Shown one piece after another: positions 39,065-48,843 of a stretch of 64,000 nt of DNA. The DNA comes from Halomonas jincaotanensis. Lineage in GTDB: Bacteria > Pseudomonadota > Gammaproteobacteria > Pseudomonadales > Halomonadaceae. A program made the translations under genes and the position numbers. The notes beneath the pieces are model-generated. The model was not told the DNA's origin, made no database searches, and saw only the letters and a program-made list of their open reading frames with translations. The DNA lies in the NCBI RefSeq assembly GCF_018448785.1, contig NZ_JAHCLU010000001.1, positions 124,001 to 188,000 of the forward strand. The letters run 5' to 3'. How positions within the stretch are numbered: position 1 is the first letter of the stretch; each line of letters starts with the position of its first letter.

Positions 39065-39844
39065 ATGAGTCACAACGCACGGGAATCGCTTTCAGCCCTT
39101 ATGGATAATGAAGGTGATGAACTCGAGCTGCGTCGGGTCCTCAAGTCGCTTGACGATTCCCCCGACGCCGCTGAGACCTGGCGACGCTATCATTTGATGC
39201 GAAGCATGATGCGACGTGAGCCAGGTGTTGACGTGGCCACGGATCTGTCGGCGGGCATCATGACGCGACTCGATAGTGAACAGCCTCCCGCGCGCGTCGA
39301 CCTTCCCTTGCCTTCGACACGCCGTACGATTCCGTTCGGCCGAAGTGCCGGCATCGCCGCGGCTGTCTCACTGATGGTGATAGGCGGTGCACAGTTCTAC
39401 AATGGTACTGGGTCGGACGGCTCCGATCCTACACTAGCAGTCGGGGGTGAAAGTGCCCAGTCGGCTCCTGCCTCCTTGGCCTCAGGCGATGGAGGTAGCG
39501 TCAATAATTCGACGCGCCCATCATTGGTGGATCTGCCGATCTTCCAGTCCCGGTCTGCAAGCAGCTCCGGAAGCCAGGGTCTGAGGACAGTGGGGGTGGG
39601 ACAAGGCCTGGGCACTGGCGGAATGAGCAGCGGTGTTAATGGTGCCTTCTTCGGCACGGCCGGCCTCGATAATCCCCTGTTCATGGCCCCGAGTCCGCGC
39701 CAGTCGCAGCGCGCCGACGAGGAACAGGCACGCCTGCTGCAGTCCTATCTTGACCGCCATGCCGAAGGGTCCGCGTATCGTAGCGGTGATACCTGGATGC
39801 CGCTGTTGCGAGCCTCTGGCAGCGAGTCTCTGGGGGAGCGCTGA
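39065..39844 (+). CDS. rseA: anti-sigma-E factor RseA/MucA
   Basis: A 259-residue single-pass inner-membrane protein. Residues 1-80 form the RseA N-terminal sigma-binding domain (ESLSALMDNEGDELELRRVL, WRRYHLMRSMMR), a membrane helix covers about 103-118 (AAAVSLMVIGGAQFY), and the periplasmic part is Gly/Ser-rich. Regulated proteolysis of such proteins frees sigma-E. The ATG at 39065 (MSHNARESL) matches the family start; the same frame is open further upstream to rpoE, but that part has no homology. Confidence 0.9.
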   Translation: MSHNARESLSALMDNEGDELELRRVLKSLDDSPDAAETWRRYHLMRSMMRREPGVDVATDLSAGIMTRLDSEQPPARVDLPLPSTRRTIPFGRSAGIAAAVSLMVIGGAQFYNGTGSDGSDPTLAVGGESAQSAPASLASGDGGSVNNSTRPSLVDLPIFQSRSASSSGSQGLRTVGVGQGLGTGGMSSGVNGAFFGTAGLDNPLFMAPSPRQSQRADEEQARLLQSYLDRHAEGSAYRSGDTWMPLLRASGSESLGER

Positions 39845-39907
39845 TCTGGTCGTTGATACTTCATTGAGTCGTTGACACGGCATTGAATTGACCCCGCGGA
39901 TGATTTC

Positions 39908-40930
39908 ATGAGGCAAAGCCACCTATTCCCCGTCATTCTGACCGGCTTGATCGGCGCAGCAGGCTTGTTCGTCGCCATCCATGCTTCCGCGCAGGATTCG
40001 CCCGACGGTGATCGCGTAGACTGTCGTGACCTGGAAGCTATGCCCACACCGTCATCAGCTCTGGAATGGTTCGAGCGCAGCCTGTGGGCAAACAATTGCT
40101 ATGTTTTCGAAGCGCGTGCGGTACGCATCGGCTTCGACGGTGTGAGGACACTGTCGCTTAGTCATGTCGTCCAGGACGGCATTCAGCGTGAGGAAATCAC
40201 CTTTCTCGATGGCCCTCCTGTGGCGGTGGAGCGCACTGGACGCATCGGTCGACTGAAGGGGGCAGATGGGACCGATGCGTCGGCGTCACCTTTCGATATT
40301 GTCGATCATCTCGACGAATTCTATCGCCTCCAGTTGGGGGGGCAGGAGCGAATCGCTAATCGTCGCACCTTGCGCATCGATATCGATCCTCTGGATGGCC
40401 TGCGACTTGGGCATCGCCTCTGGGTTGATACCGACACCGGCTTACCCCTCAAACAGGTGCTGGAGGACGAGACAGGGCGGGCGATAGAGACATTTCAGTT
40501 TACCGACCTGGTTAACCCTCGGCTCTATCAGGGTGAGCTGTTGATGGAAATCCCGCGCGTGTCGCCAGAGGCTGCCTGGCGTACCGGCTGGCTGCCGGAA
40601 GGTTTCTTGCCCCAAGCGGTAGAAACAAATAGCTCGAGACATGATGAAGATGTCGTGCACCGCCTGTTCAGTGATGGTCTGTCGACCCTTAGCTTATTCG
40701 TCGAACCGCTTGACGACGCCATCTTTCTTTCGCCCGGCATGCATCGCCTGGGCATTTCCTACGCTGCCGTGCGCCATCGTGATCTTGGCGGGCAGCGTCG
40801 TCAGGTTGTGGTGATGGGGGAGTTGCCACCTCGTGTCTTGTTGCGTGTCGCCGATACGCTGCAATGGAATGGCGATAATCAGACGAATGACGACATTCGA
40901 GCCTCCGAAAAAGTAGTTCAATCCGACTGA
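39908..40930 (+). CDS. rseB: sigma-E regulatory protein RseB/MucB
   Basis: A 340-residue periplasmic protein with a signal peptide ending near AIHASAQDS. RseB/MucB binds the periplasmic part of RseA/MucA and shields it from proteolysis until envelope signals appear. The N-terminal lipid-binding-like half (SLWANNCYVFEARAVRI) and the C-terminal small domain (LSLFVEPLDDA, VVVMGELPP) both match. No strong ribosome site is seen before the ATG. Confidence 0.9.
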   Translation: MRQSHLFPVILTGLIGAAGLFVAIHASAQDSPDGDRVDCRDLEAMPTPSSALEWFERSLWANNCYVFEARAVRIGFDGVRTLSLSHVVQDGIQREEITFLDGPPVAVERTGRIGRLKGADGTDASASPFDIVDHLDEFYRLQLGGQERIANRRTLRIDIDPLDGLRLGHRLWVDTDTGLPLKQVLEDETGRAIETFQFTDLVNPRLYQGELLMEIPRVSPEAAWRTGWLPEGFLPQAVETNSSRHDEDVVHRLFSDGLSTLSLFVEPLDDAIFLSPGMHRLGISYAAVRHRDLGGQRRQVVVMGELPPRVLLRVADTLQWNGDNQTNDDIRASEKVVQSD

Positions 40931-41071
40931 TAGACCGGCATCTTGTGGCTGCTGTGTACTGTCGGTTGCCACATCGCTGGCTGACGGAACCTTTTGGCAG
41001 CAAGTTGGTAAAAAAAAAGATGAACAACGACTGGTGACAAAACCCTTATCTCATCTTCGCAGGAGTCCTTG

Positions 41072-42496
41072 ATGAAAAGCATGAGCCGCCATCTATCTTT
41101 TGGGATGCTGTTGTTGGCCGCATGGTTGACCTCAGCATCGGCCATGGCGCGTGATCTTCCCGATTTCACGCAACTGGTGCAGGAAACTGCGCCGGGCGTG
41201 GTGAATATTTCCACCTCGCGCACGATTGAGCGACCGAACTCGCTTCAGGGCTTTGGTGGCCAGGAGATCCCCGAGATTTTCCGGCATTTCTTTGGTGATC
41301 GACTACCCGCGCCACCCGGGGCTACGCCAGGACCGGGGCGCTCCGAGGAGCGACAGTCGCTGGGGTCCGGCTTCATCATCAGCGAGGATGGCTACATTCT
41401 GACTAACGCGCATGTGGTCCAGGAGGCCGACGAAATACTCGTTCGTCTCAATGACCGCCGCGAACTGGAGGCAGAACTGATCGGTGCCGATGAGCGTACC
41501 GATGTCGCATTGCTCAAGGTAGAAGCAGACGATCTGCCCACGCTGACGCTGGGTGACTCCGATACTCTACAAGTGGGTGAATGGGTGGCCGCCATCGGCT
41601 CGCCTTTCGGTTTCGATTCCTCGGTGACCGCCGGCATTGTCAGTGCCATCAATCGCACGCTGCCGCGCGATGCTTACGTCCCCTTTATTCAGACTGACGT
41701 GGCCATCAACCCAGGAAATTCAGGCGGCCCGTTGTTCAATCTTGACGGCGAAGTCGTGGGTATCAACTCGCAGATTTTCACCCGTAGCGGCGGTTTCATG
41801 GGGCTGTCCTTCGCCATTCCCCTCAATGTGGCGATGGAAGTCGCCGACCAGTTGCGCGATGACGGCCGTGTGAGTCGAGGATGGCTCGGAGTCATGATCC
41901 AGCCTGTATCGCGTGATCTTGCCGAGTCCTTCGGCATGGAGAGCCCGCGTGGTGCCTTGATCGCCGACCTCGACCCTGAGGGGCCGGCTGCGCAAGGAGG
42001 CCTGCAGGCCGGTGACGTTATCCTCGAAGTCGACGGTGAAGAGGTGGATCGTTCCAGTACCCTGCCGCGCCTGATCGGACGCACCACGCCTGGCGTCGAG
42101 GTGGAGATGCTAGTGCTACGCGATGGGGACGAGCGCCAGGAAACAGTGACCGTGGGCGATTGGCCCGAGTCCGGTGGCGAGTTGGCCAGTGCTCAGGAAG
42201 TTCCGGGCCAGCAGGCGCGTCTGGGGTTGGCGGTGAGTGAACTCGAGCCTGCCGAGCGCGAGCAACTGGGTATCGACGCTGGCGTCCGGGTGCGTGAGGT
42301 GGACTCGCAAGGGGCCGCCGCCGCGGCCGGTATCCAGCCCGGCGATATTTTAGTCAGCCTCGACCATCGTGCCGTGGAGAGTCCGGATCAGCTTGCCGAA
42401 CTGGCCTCGACATTGCCTACGGATCGGGCGGTGCCGGTGCGGCTCTATCGTGAAGGTCGCTCACTGTTCGTTGCTCTGCGGCTTAGCGACGACTGA
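41072..42496 (+). CDS. mucD: periplasmic serine protease DegP/MucD
   Basis: A 474-residue HtrA-family protease/chaperone. Signal peptide ends near SASAMARDL; the trypsin-like domain has His in [10 protein letters not shown], Asp in [10 protein letters not shown] and nucleophile Ser in [10 protein letters not shown]. Two PDZ domains follow (from about 260 and 375). It clears misfolded envelope proteins and, in Pseudomonas, limits AlgU activity. The ATG at 41072 has AGGAG 6 bases upstream. A run of nine A lies at 41010-41018 in the leader. Confidence 0.94.
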   Translation: MKSMSRHLSFGMLLLAAWLTSASAMARDLPDFTQLVQETAPGVVNISTSRTIERPNSLQGFGGQEIPEIFRHFFGDRLPAPPGATPGPGRSEERQSLGSGFIISEDGYILTNAHVVQEADEILVRLNDRRELEAELIGADERTDVALLKVEADDLPTLTLGDSDTLQVGEWVAAIGSPFGFDSSVTAGIVSAINRTLPRDAYVPFIQTDVAINPGNSGGPLFNLDGEVVGINSQIFTRSGGFMGLSFAIPLNVAMEVADQLRDDGRVSRGWLGVMIQPVSRDLAESFGMESPRGALIADLDPEGPAAQGGLQAGDVILEVDGEEVDRSSTLPRLIGRTTPGVEVEMLVLRDGDERQETVTVGDWPESGGELASAQEVPGQQARLGLAVSELEPAEREQLGIDAGVRVREVDSQGAAAAAGIQPGDILVSLDHRAVESPDQLAELASTLPTDRAVPVRLYREGRSLFVALRLSDD

Positions 42497-42518
42497 GCAT
42501 CGCGCACGCTCGGCAAAC

Positions 42519-42550
42519 AGCGACCCGGCGGCATTTGTCGCCGGGTCGCT
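42519..42550. terminator. perfect 12-bp hairpin between mucD and lepA
   Basis: AGCGACCCGGCG, loop GCATTTGT, CGCCGGGTCGCT. No T run follows (GTATCTGG), so it may be a Rho-assisted terminator, an RNA stabiliser or an attenuator. It lies 22 bases after the mucD stop. Confidence 0.6.
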
Positions 42551-42653
42551 GTATCTGGCCGCCGCATCCCGCTACAATGGCGCGCATTCATGGGCCTGCC
42601 GGCTCGCAGAAGTGGCCGGCCGTGGCTCGAACCTATCAGGCAGAAGTAATTCG

Positions 42654-44471
42654 ATGTCCCGACTCTCTCCCGCCGAACAGCTCCAATACATACGCAATTT
42701 CTCGATCATCGCCCACATCGACCACGGCAAGTCGACCCTGGCCGACCGCTTGATCCAGACCTGCGGTGGACTGAGCAATCGTGAGCTCAAGGAGCAGGTG
42801 CTCGACTCCATGGATCTTGAGCGTGAGCGTGGTATCACGATCAAGGCGCAATCGGTGACATTGGATTATCTGGCCGAGGATGGTCATACCTACCAGCTCA
42901 ACTTCATCGATACCCCGGGACACGTAGACTTCTCCTATGAAGTGTCGCGCTCGCTTTATGCCTGTGAAGGGGCGTTACTGGTGGTCGACGCCGGTCAGGG
43001 TGTCGAGGCGCAGTCCGTTGCCAATTGCTATACCGCCATTGAGCAGGGGCTCGAGGTGCTGCCGGTGCTCAACAAGATCGACCTGCCCCAAGCCGACCCG
43101 GACAAGGTGGCCCAGGAGATCGAGGAAATCATCGGACTCGACGCCACCGACGCCTGCCAGGTTTCCGCCAAGACCGGTGTCGGCATCGATGCGCTGCTCG
43201 AGCGTCTGGTGCGCGACATCCCCCCTCCCAAGGGCGACCCGGGCGGGCCGCTTCAGGCATTGATCATTGACTCCTGGTTTGATAACTACCTGGGTGTCGT
43301 CTCCCTGGTACGTCTGTTCGATGGCACCCTGAAGAAGGGCGAAAAGATTCGCATCGTCTCGACTGGCCGCGACTGGCAGGCCAATGAGGTGGGCATCTTT
43401 ACGCCGGCCCGCAAAGAAACCGATATCCTGCGTGCCGGCGAAGTCGGTTTCGTAGTAGCCGGTATCAAGGACATCCATGGCGCGCCGGTAGGGGATACCA
43501 TCACCCATGCCAAGACCGCTGACGTCAAGCGTCTGCCCGGCTTCCAGAAGGTAAAACCCCAGGTTTATGCCGGCATGTTCCCGGTCAGCGCTGACGATTA
43601 CGAGAACTTCCGTGACGCCCTGGAAAAGCTTGCGCTTAATGATGCCTCGCTGGGCTACGAGCCGGAGAATTCCGACGCGCTGGGTTTCGGTTTTCGGGTC
43701 GGTTTTCTCGGCACCCTGCACATGGAGATCGTCCAGGAGCGCCTGGAGCGCGAATACGACCTGGACCTGCTTACCACCGCTCCTACGGTGGTTTATGAAC
43801 TGGCCATGAAGAACGGCGAGGTACGCTATGTCTCCAACCCCTCCAAGCTGCCCGATATGGCGGATGTGGAAGAGATGCGTGAGCCGGTGGTGCGGGCCAG
43901 TATCCTGGTGCCCCAGGACTACGTGGGCAATGTGATCACCGAGTGCGAACAGCGTCGCGGCACCCAGCTTGACATGCAGTTCCTCGGCAGCCAGATCCAG
44001 CTCACCTATGAGTTGCCCATGTCCGAGGTGGTCATGGATTTCTTCGACCGCTTGAAGTCCATCTCCAAGGGCTATGCTTCGCTCGAATACAACTTCGAAC
44101 GTTTCGAGGCGGCGAAACTGGTGCGCCTGGACGTGATGATCAACGGCGATCGGGTCGATGCCCTGGCGGTCATCATTCATCGCGACCATGCGCATGGCCG
44201 TGGCCGTTCACTGGTGGAAAAGATGAAGGAACTGATTCCTCGTCAGATGTTCGATGTTGCCATCCAGGCCGCAATCGGCGGCCAGGTCGTGGCTCGCTCG
44301 ACGGTCAAGGCACTACGCAAGAATGTCACCGCCAAGTGCTATGGCGGTGATATCACCCGTAAGAAGAAGCTGCTCGAGAAGCAGAAAGCGGGCAAGAAAC
44401 GCATGAAGCAGGTCGGCCGAGTGGAAATTCCTCAGGATGCCTTCCTTGCCGTGCTCAAGGTGAATGACTAG
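42654..44471 (+). CDS. lepA: elongation factor 4 (LepA)
   Basis: Translational GTPase of 605 residues that acts on the ribosome, with roles in initiation/biogenesis and back-translocation. G-motifs are [18 protein letters not shown] and NKIDLP; the C-terminus ends in the LepA-specific [23 protein letters not shown] region. The start at 42654 ([16 protein letters not shown]) fits the family; the frame is open upstream into mucD but without homology. lepB starts 14 bases after the stop. Confidence 0.97.
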   Translation: MSRLSPAEQLQYIRNFSIIAHIDHGKSTLADRLIQTCGGLSNRELKEQVLDSMDLERERGITIKAQSVTLDYLAEDGHTYQLNFIDTPGHVDFSYEVSRSLYACEGALLVVDAGQGVEAQSVANCYTAIEQGLEVLPVLNKIDLPQADPDKVAQEIEEIIGLDATDACQVSAKTGVGIDALLERLVRDIPPPKGDPGGPLQALIIDSWFDNYLGVVSLVRLFDGTLKKGEKIRIVSTGRDWQANEVGIFTPARKETDILRAGEVGFVVAGIKDIHGAPVGDTITHAKTADVKRLPGFQKVKPQVYAGMFPVSADDYENFRDALEKLALNDASLGYEPENSDALGFGFRVGFLGTLHMEIVQERLEREYDLDLLTTAPTVVYELAMKNGEVRYVSNPSKLPDMADVEEMREPVVRASILVPQDYVGNVITECEQRRGTQLDMQFLGSQIQLTYELPMSEVVMDFFDRLKSISKGYASLEYNFERFEAAKLVRLDVMINGDRVDALAVIIHRDHAHGRGRSLVEKMKELIPRQMFDVAIQAAIGGQVVARSTVKALRKNVTAKCYGGDITRKKKLLEKQKAGKKRMKQVGRVEIPQDAFLAVLKVND

Positions 44472-44485
44472 GGGCGGACGACTGC

Positions 44486-45289
44486 ATGAACTTTTCTTTT
44501 TTGCTGGTGCTGGCGGTGGCCGTCACAGGACTTGTTTGGCTACTGGACCTGGTCTGGCTGCGGGGCCTGCGAAGGCAACGGCTTGCCGCCACCGAAGCGG
44601 GCACCACGGAAGGACTCGACGAGCCTGCCCGCGAAAAGGCCCTGAAGGAACCCTGGCCGGTCGACTATGCGCGCTCCTTCTTTCCGGTGCTGCTGGTGGT
44701 GCTGGTACTGCGCAGTTTCCTGGTCGAGCCCTTCCAGATTCCCTCGGGGTCCATGCGGCCGACGCTTGAAATCGGCGATTTCATACTGGTCAACAAGTTC
44801 ACCTACGGGCTGCGACTACCGGTGACCAACACCAAGTTCGTGGACATGAACGATCCCGAGCGTGGCGATGTGATGGTTTTTCGCTTCCCCGATGAGCCTT
44901 CCGTCAACTTTATCAAGCGCGTGGTGGGGCTGCCGGGCGATCGTATTCGCTATGAGGACAAGCAACTCTATGTCAACGGCGAGCCGGTACCCAAGCGCCT
45001 GATCGAGGAAGGGCCGACGAAAGCGCCTGAAGAGCTGCTGTTGCTCGAGTCGCTGGGTGAGGTTAAGCACCACATTTACAACAGTCCGCGTTCACTCGGA
45101 CCGCAGATGCGTGAACTGGTGGTGCCGGAAGGCCACTATTTCACCATGGGCGACAACCGTGATCATTCCAACGACAGCCGCTATTGGGGCTTTGTCCCCG
45201 AGCAGAACATTGTTGGCCGCGCCTTTGCGGTATGGATGCGCTGGGACGGCGTATTGCCCAGTTTTACCAGCATTCGCCTCATCCACTGA
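44486..45289 (+). CDS. lepB: signal peptidase I
   Basis: Removes signal peptides from exported proteins. Of 267 residues, two N-terminal membrane helices cover about 4-26 and 64-80. The catalytic Ser89 is in PSGSMRPTL and the general base Lys144 in [11 protein letters not shown]; the [18 protein letters not shown] box is intact. It sits between lepA and rnc as in E. coli. Confidence 0.96.
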   Translation: MNFSFLLVLAVAVTGLVWLLDLVWLRGLRRQRLAATEAGTTEGLDEPAREKALKEPWPVDYARSFFPVLLVVLVLRSFLVEPFQIPSGSMRPTLEIGDFILVNKFTYGLRLPVTNTKFVDMNDPERGDVMVFRFPDEPSVNFIKRVVGLPGDRIRYEDKQLYVNGEPVPKRLIEEGPTKAPEELLLLESLGEVKHHIYNSPRSLGPQMRELVVPEGHYFTMGDNRDHSNDSRYWGFVPEQNIVGRAFAVWMRWDGVLPSFTSIRLIH

Positions 45290-45335
45290 GCCGCATCTTC
45301 CGCATGCCCTCGTCAACGACAATTTCAGGAGCTTC

Positions 45336-46025
45336 GTGAGCACCTCCCTCGCTACCTTCAGCCGACTTCTCGGTCACTCCTTCGCCGATGCGAACCTGCT
45401 GGAGCTGGCCATGACCCATCGCAGCTTCGGCGGGCAGAACAACGAACGTCTCGAGTTCCTGGGCGACTCCATCGTCAACTTCGTGATCGCCGAAGCGCTC
45501 TTTCAGCGCTTTCCCCAGGCACGCGAGGGGCAGTTGTCGCGGCTGCGGGCCAGGCTGGTCAAGGGGCCGACCCTGGCCGAACTGGCGCGCGAAATGGGCT
45601 TCGGCGAACACCTTCGCCTGGGCTCGGGCGAGATGAAGAGCGGTGGCCATCGCCGCGAGTCGATTCTTGCTGATTCCGTCGAGGCGGTCATCGGTGCGAT
45701 CTATCTCGATGCCGGCATGGAAGCAGTGCGGATACGTGTGCTCTCTTGGTACGCCGAACGGCTGGAAGCCATCAGCCTGCAGGACACCCAGAAGGACCCC
45801 AAGACCCGGCTGCAGGAATTCCTGCAGTCGCGCCAGGTTCCGTTGCCCCTCTACGATGTCGTCATGGTGGAGGGCGAGGCGCACTCCCAGACGTTTACCG
45901 TCAATTGCCATGTCGAGATCCTCGACACTCATACCATCGGGGTGGGCGCGAGTCGCCGTCACGCCGAGCAACAGGCTGCCGAGCAAGCGCTTGTGCAGCT
46001 AGAGCCCAAGGGAGCCCGTCCATGA
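45336..46025 (+). CDS. rnc: ribonuclease III
   Basis: Cleaves double-stranded RNA in rRNA maturation and mRNA decay. The 229-residue protein has the signature [11 protein letters not shown] in the nuclease domain and a C-terminal double-stranded RNA-binding domain ([20 protein letters not shown]). The start is GTG at 45336 with AGGAG 4-5 bases upstream; an in-frame start farther upstream lies inside lepB. The stop overlaps the era ATG (ATGA). Confidence 0.95.
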   Translation: MSTSLATFSRLLGHSFADANLLELAMTHRSFGGQNNERLEFLGDSIVNFVIAEALFQRFPQAREGQLSRLRARLVKGPTLAELAREMGFGEHLRLGSGEMKSGGHRRESILADSVEAVIGAIYLDAGMEAVRIRVLSWYAERLEAISLQDTQKDPKTRLQEFLQSRQVPLPLYDVVMVEGEAHSQTFTVNCHVEILDTHTIGVGASRRHAEQQAAEQALVQLEPKGARP

Positions 46026-46918
46026 CACGCTGTGGTTTCGTGGCCATCGTCGGCCGCCCCAACGTCGGCAAGTCGACGCTGATGAATCGTATTCTGGGAC
46101 AGAAGATTTCCATCACCTCGCGGCGCCCTCAGACCACGCGACACCAGGTGACGGGCATCAAGACCGTAGGCGAGGCGCAGACCATCTATGTCGATACGCC
46201 CGGGATCCACATCCAGACCCGCGATCGCAACAAGGCCATCAACCGTTTCATGAATCAGGCTGCCACCCAGGCGCTGCGTGATGTCAGCGCGGTGGTGTTC
46301 CTCATTGATCGAACACGCTGGACCGAGGAGGACGAGGTGGTACTCCAGCGCCTCGAGCATCTCCAGGCGCCGGTGATTCTGGCTGTCAACAAGGTCGACC
46401 GCCTCCAGGACAAGGCTAGCCTGCTGCCCTGGCTCGAGTCGATAGAGGCACGGCGCGAATTTGCCGCCATCGTGCCGATCTCGGCCAAGCATGGCACCAA
46501 CGTGCCGGAGCTCGAAGCCGAGTTGACCCGTCACCTGCCTGAAAGCGTCCACTATTTTCCCGAAGAACAGATCACCGACAAGAGCCAACGCTTCCTTGCT
46601 GCCGAGCTGGTACGCGAGAAGGTGATGCGCCAGTTGGGAGACGAAATACCCTACCAGATGACCGTCGAAATCGAGGAGTTCCGCGACGAAGGGCGTATCA
46701 TCCACATCAGCGCCCTGATGCTGGTGGAGCGACAGGGCCAGAAGAAGATCCTGATCGGTGAGAATGGCGAACGAATCAAGAGTATCGGCCGCGAGGCGCG
46801 TCTCGATATGGAGCGCGCGCTGGATGCCAAGGTAATGCTCAACCTCTGGGTCAAGGTCAAGCGCGGCTGGTCCGATGACGAGAGAGCGTTGAAGAGCCTC
46901 GGTTACGACCTAGACTGA
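46022..46918 (+). CDS. era: GTPase Era
   Basis: Essential GTPase for 30S subunit assembly that binds 16S rRNA. In 298 residues: Walker [10 protein letters not shown] (about 10-18), effector loop with [18 protein letters not shown], and a C-terminal KH domain ([20 protein letters not shown]). It overlaps rnc by 4 bases, and recO follows after one base. Confidence 0.97.
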   Translation: MTRCGFVAIVGRPNVGKSTLMNRILGQKISITSRRPQTTRHQVTGIKTVGEAQTIYVDTPGIHIQTRDRNKAINRFMNQAATQALRDVSAVVFLIDRTRWTEEDEVVLQRLEHLQAPVILAVNKVDRLQDKASLLPWLESIEARREFAAIVPISAKHGTNVPELEAELTRHLPESVHYFPEEQITDKSQRFLAAELVREKVMRQLGDEIPYQMTVEIEEFRDEGRIIHISALMLVERQGQKKILIGENGERIKSIGREARLDMERALDAKVMLNLWVKVKRGWSDDERALKSLGYDLD

Positions 46919-46919
46919 T

Positions 46920-47621
46920 ATGAAGCCCCAGCCGGCCTTCCTGCTCCACAAGCGCCCCTACCGCGAAACCAGTGCCTTGGTGGATCTGTTGACACTGGAG
47001 CATGGGCGTGTGCGTGCCGTGGCGCAGGGAGTACAGCGCCCCGGCAGCCGTTCGCGAGGGCGACTACAACCGTTTGCGCCGCTGCATTTGACCTGGATCG
47101 GCCAAGGCGAGCTCAAGCGCCTGCGGCTGATGGAGAGCCGCGGCTCGGCCGCCTTGCTGGCCGGTGAAGGACTGCTCTGTGGCCTCTATGCAAATGAGCT
47201 GCTGACCCGGGTGCTGCCGATTGAATTCCCGGTCGGCGAGCTTTTCGCCTTCTACGCCTCACTGCTTGAGGACTTGCCGCGCCCCGACAAGCGAGCAGCC
47301 TCGCTTCGCCGGCTGGAAGTGGCGGTTCTCGAGGCGCTGGATTGTCAGCCCCGCTTCACCGATCCCGAGGGGCTGGCGCTGGACCCTCAGCAGCGCTATC
47401 GCTTCGATGTCGCGTCCCGTGCCTTCATTCCTGGCGAGCCGGGCATCGATGGTCGTACGCTGCGCCTTTTGGCCCGTGGCGGCTGGGGCGAGCCCGGACT
47501 CGGTGGTCCCGCCAAGGCCGTGACCCGTGCCGCCCTGGCGCCGCTGCTGGGAAGTCGCCCGCTGCGCTCGCGTGAACTGATGCGCCAGCTTGCGGCGCGC
47601 CGCCGTCTCCAACCAAACTGA
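46920..47621 (+). CDS. recO: DNA repair protein RecO
   Basis: A 233-residue recombination mediator that helps load RecA on gapped DNA with RecR. The N-terminal OB fold ([20 protein letters not shown], then [20 protein letters not shown]) and the helical C-terminal domain match. It lacks the zinc cysteines found in some Gram-positive RecO. Placement directly after era is conserved. Confidence 0.93.
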   Translation: MKPQPAFLLHKRPYRETSALVDLLTLEHGRVRAVAQGVQRPGSRSRGRLQPFAPLHLTWIGQGELKRLRLMESRGSAALLAGEGLLCGLYANELLTRVLPIEFPVGELFAFYASLLEDLPRPDKRAASLRRLEVAVLEALDCQPRFTDPEGLALDPQQRYRFDVASRAFIPGEPGIDGRTLRLLARGGWGEPGLGGPAKAVTRAALAPLLGSRPLRSRELMRQLAARRRLQPN

Positions 47622-47655
47622 TTCCCTCGAAAAGGCATCCTGCTGGAGAGACATC

Positions 47656-48462
47656 ATGCATCCCCCCCGCATTCTGCTCGGCGTCAATATCGACCATATC
47701 GCCACCCTGCGCCAGGTACGCGGCACCCGCTATCCGGACCCGCTTCAGGCTGCACTGCTGGCCGAGGAAGCCGGCGCCGACGGCATCACGGTACACTTGC
47801 GTGAGGATCGTCGGCATATCCAGGAGCGTGACGTACGCCTGCTGCTGGAGGTGCTCAACACGCGCATGAACCTCGAGATGGCGCTCACCGAGGAAATGAT
47901 TGCCCTGGCTGAGGCGGTGCGTCCGTCGCACGTTTGTCTGGTCCCGGAAAAGCGCGAGGAGTTGACCACCGAGGGCGGGCTCGAGGTGGCCGGCAATCTT
48001 GATGCCGTGTCGGCGGCATGCCGCCGGCTTGCCGCGGCGGGGTGTGAGGTCTCGTTGTTCATCGACCCCGACCCCGTCCAGGTCGAGGCGGCCGCCAGGG
48101 CCGGCGCCCCGGTCATCGAGCTGCATACCGGCGCCTATGCCGAGGCTGTCGGAGAGATGGCCCGACGGGAACATGCCAGGCTCGGTGTCGCCGCCGAGAT
48201 GGCACTCGAGCGGGGTCTCGTCGTCAATGCCGGACATGGCCTCAACTACCACAATGTCGAGGCGGTCGCGGCGATCCCCGGCCTACACGAACTCAATATC
48301 GGCCATGCGATCATCGCCCGTGCGCTGTTTGTCGGGCTCAAGGAGGCGGTCGTCGAGATGAAGCGATTGGCCATCGCTGGCCAGGAGGCAGGATTCGTGG
48401 CCTCCCTCGAGGAACATGACCATGATCACGACCACGCGCATGGACCCGGCGCGGTTCACTAG
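47656..48462 (+). CDS. pdxJ: pyridoxine 5'-phosphate synthase PdxJ with His-rich tail
   Basis: Last step of the DXP-dependent vitamin B6 pathway, joining 3-amino-2-oxopropyl phosphate with 1-deoxyxylulose 5-phosphate. The TIM-barrel protein shows [35 protein letters not shown] and GHGLNYHNV. At 268 residues it is about 25 longer than usual because of a C-terminal tail with alternating His and Asp ([13 protein letters not shown]). The start at 47656 follows GGAGAG; acpS begins 3 bases after the stop. Confidence 0.95.
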   Translation: MHPPRILLGVNIDHIATLRQVRGTRYPDPLQAALLAEEAGADGITVHLREDRRHIQERDVRLLLEVLNTRMNLEMALTEEMIALAEAVRPSHVCLVPEKREELTTEGGLEVAGNLDAVSAACRRLAAAGCEVSLFIDPDPVQVEAAARAGAPVIELHTGAYAEAVGEMARREHARLGVAAEMALERGLVVNAGHGLNYHNVEAVAAIPGLHELNIGHAIIARALFVGLKEAVVEMKRLAIAGQEAGFVASLEEHDHDHDHAHGPGAVH

Positions 48463-48465
48463 CCC

Positions 48466-48843
48466 ATGATCCTCGGTATCGGCACCGACCTGGCCCGCGT
48501 AGAGCGCTTCGCGCGTGCCCAGCGACGCCATGGCGAGCGTTTCTCGCGCCGCCTGCTTAGCGACGCCGAGCTGGTGCAATTCCACGACCGCGGCGCCCCG
48601 GCGGCGTTTCTGGCCAAGCGCTTTGCCGCCAAGGAAGCCTTCGTCAAGGCGCTGGGTACCGGGCTGCGCCATGGTATGCGCTGGACCGAGGTTCAGGTGC
48701 ACAACGATGCGCTGGGGCGACCTTCACTACACCTATCGGGCAGGGCGCACGCGCTGGCCGAGGCGGCTGGCGTCAGGGTGCTTCACCTGTCGCTTTCCGA
48801 CGAGGCCGACATGGCCGTGGCGTTCGTGGTGCTCGAGGGATGA
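48466..48843 (+). CDS. acpS: holo-ACP synthase
   Basis: Moves 4'-phosphopantetheine from CoA to the serine of AcpP (encoded at 2703). The 125-residue trimeric enzyme has the metal-binding Asp in GIGTDLARVERF and Glu in KRFAAKEAFVKALG. It has no Shine-Dalgarno of its own and probably depends on coupling to pdxJ. Its last 61 bases overlap the 3' end of gacS on the opposite strand. Confidence 0.95.
   Translation: MILGIGTDLARVERFARAQRRHGERFSRRLLSDAELVQFHDRGAPAAFLAKRFAAKEAFVKALGTGLRHGMRWTEVQVHNDALGRPSLHLSGRAHALAEAAGVRVLHLSLSDEADMAVAFVVLEG

Noticed and set aside
42975..44195. Long minus-strand open frame opposite lepA
   Set aside because: lepA is certain on the plus strand, and the antisense product shows no recognisable domain.
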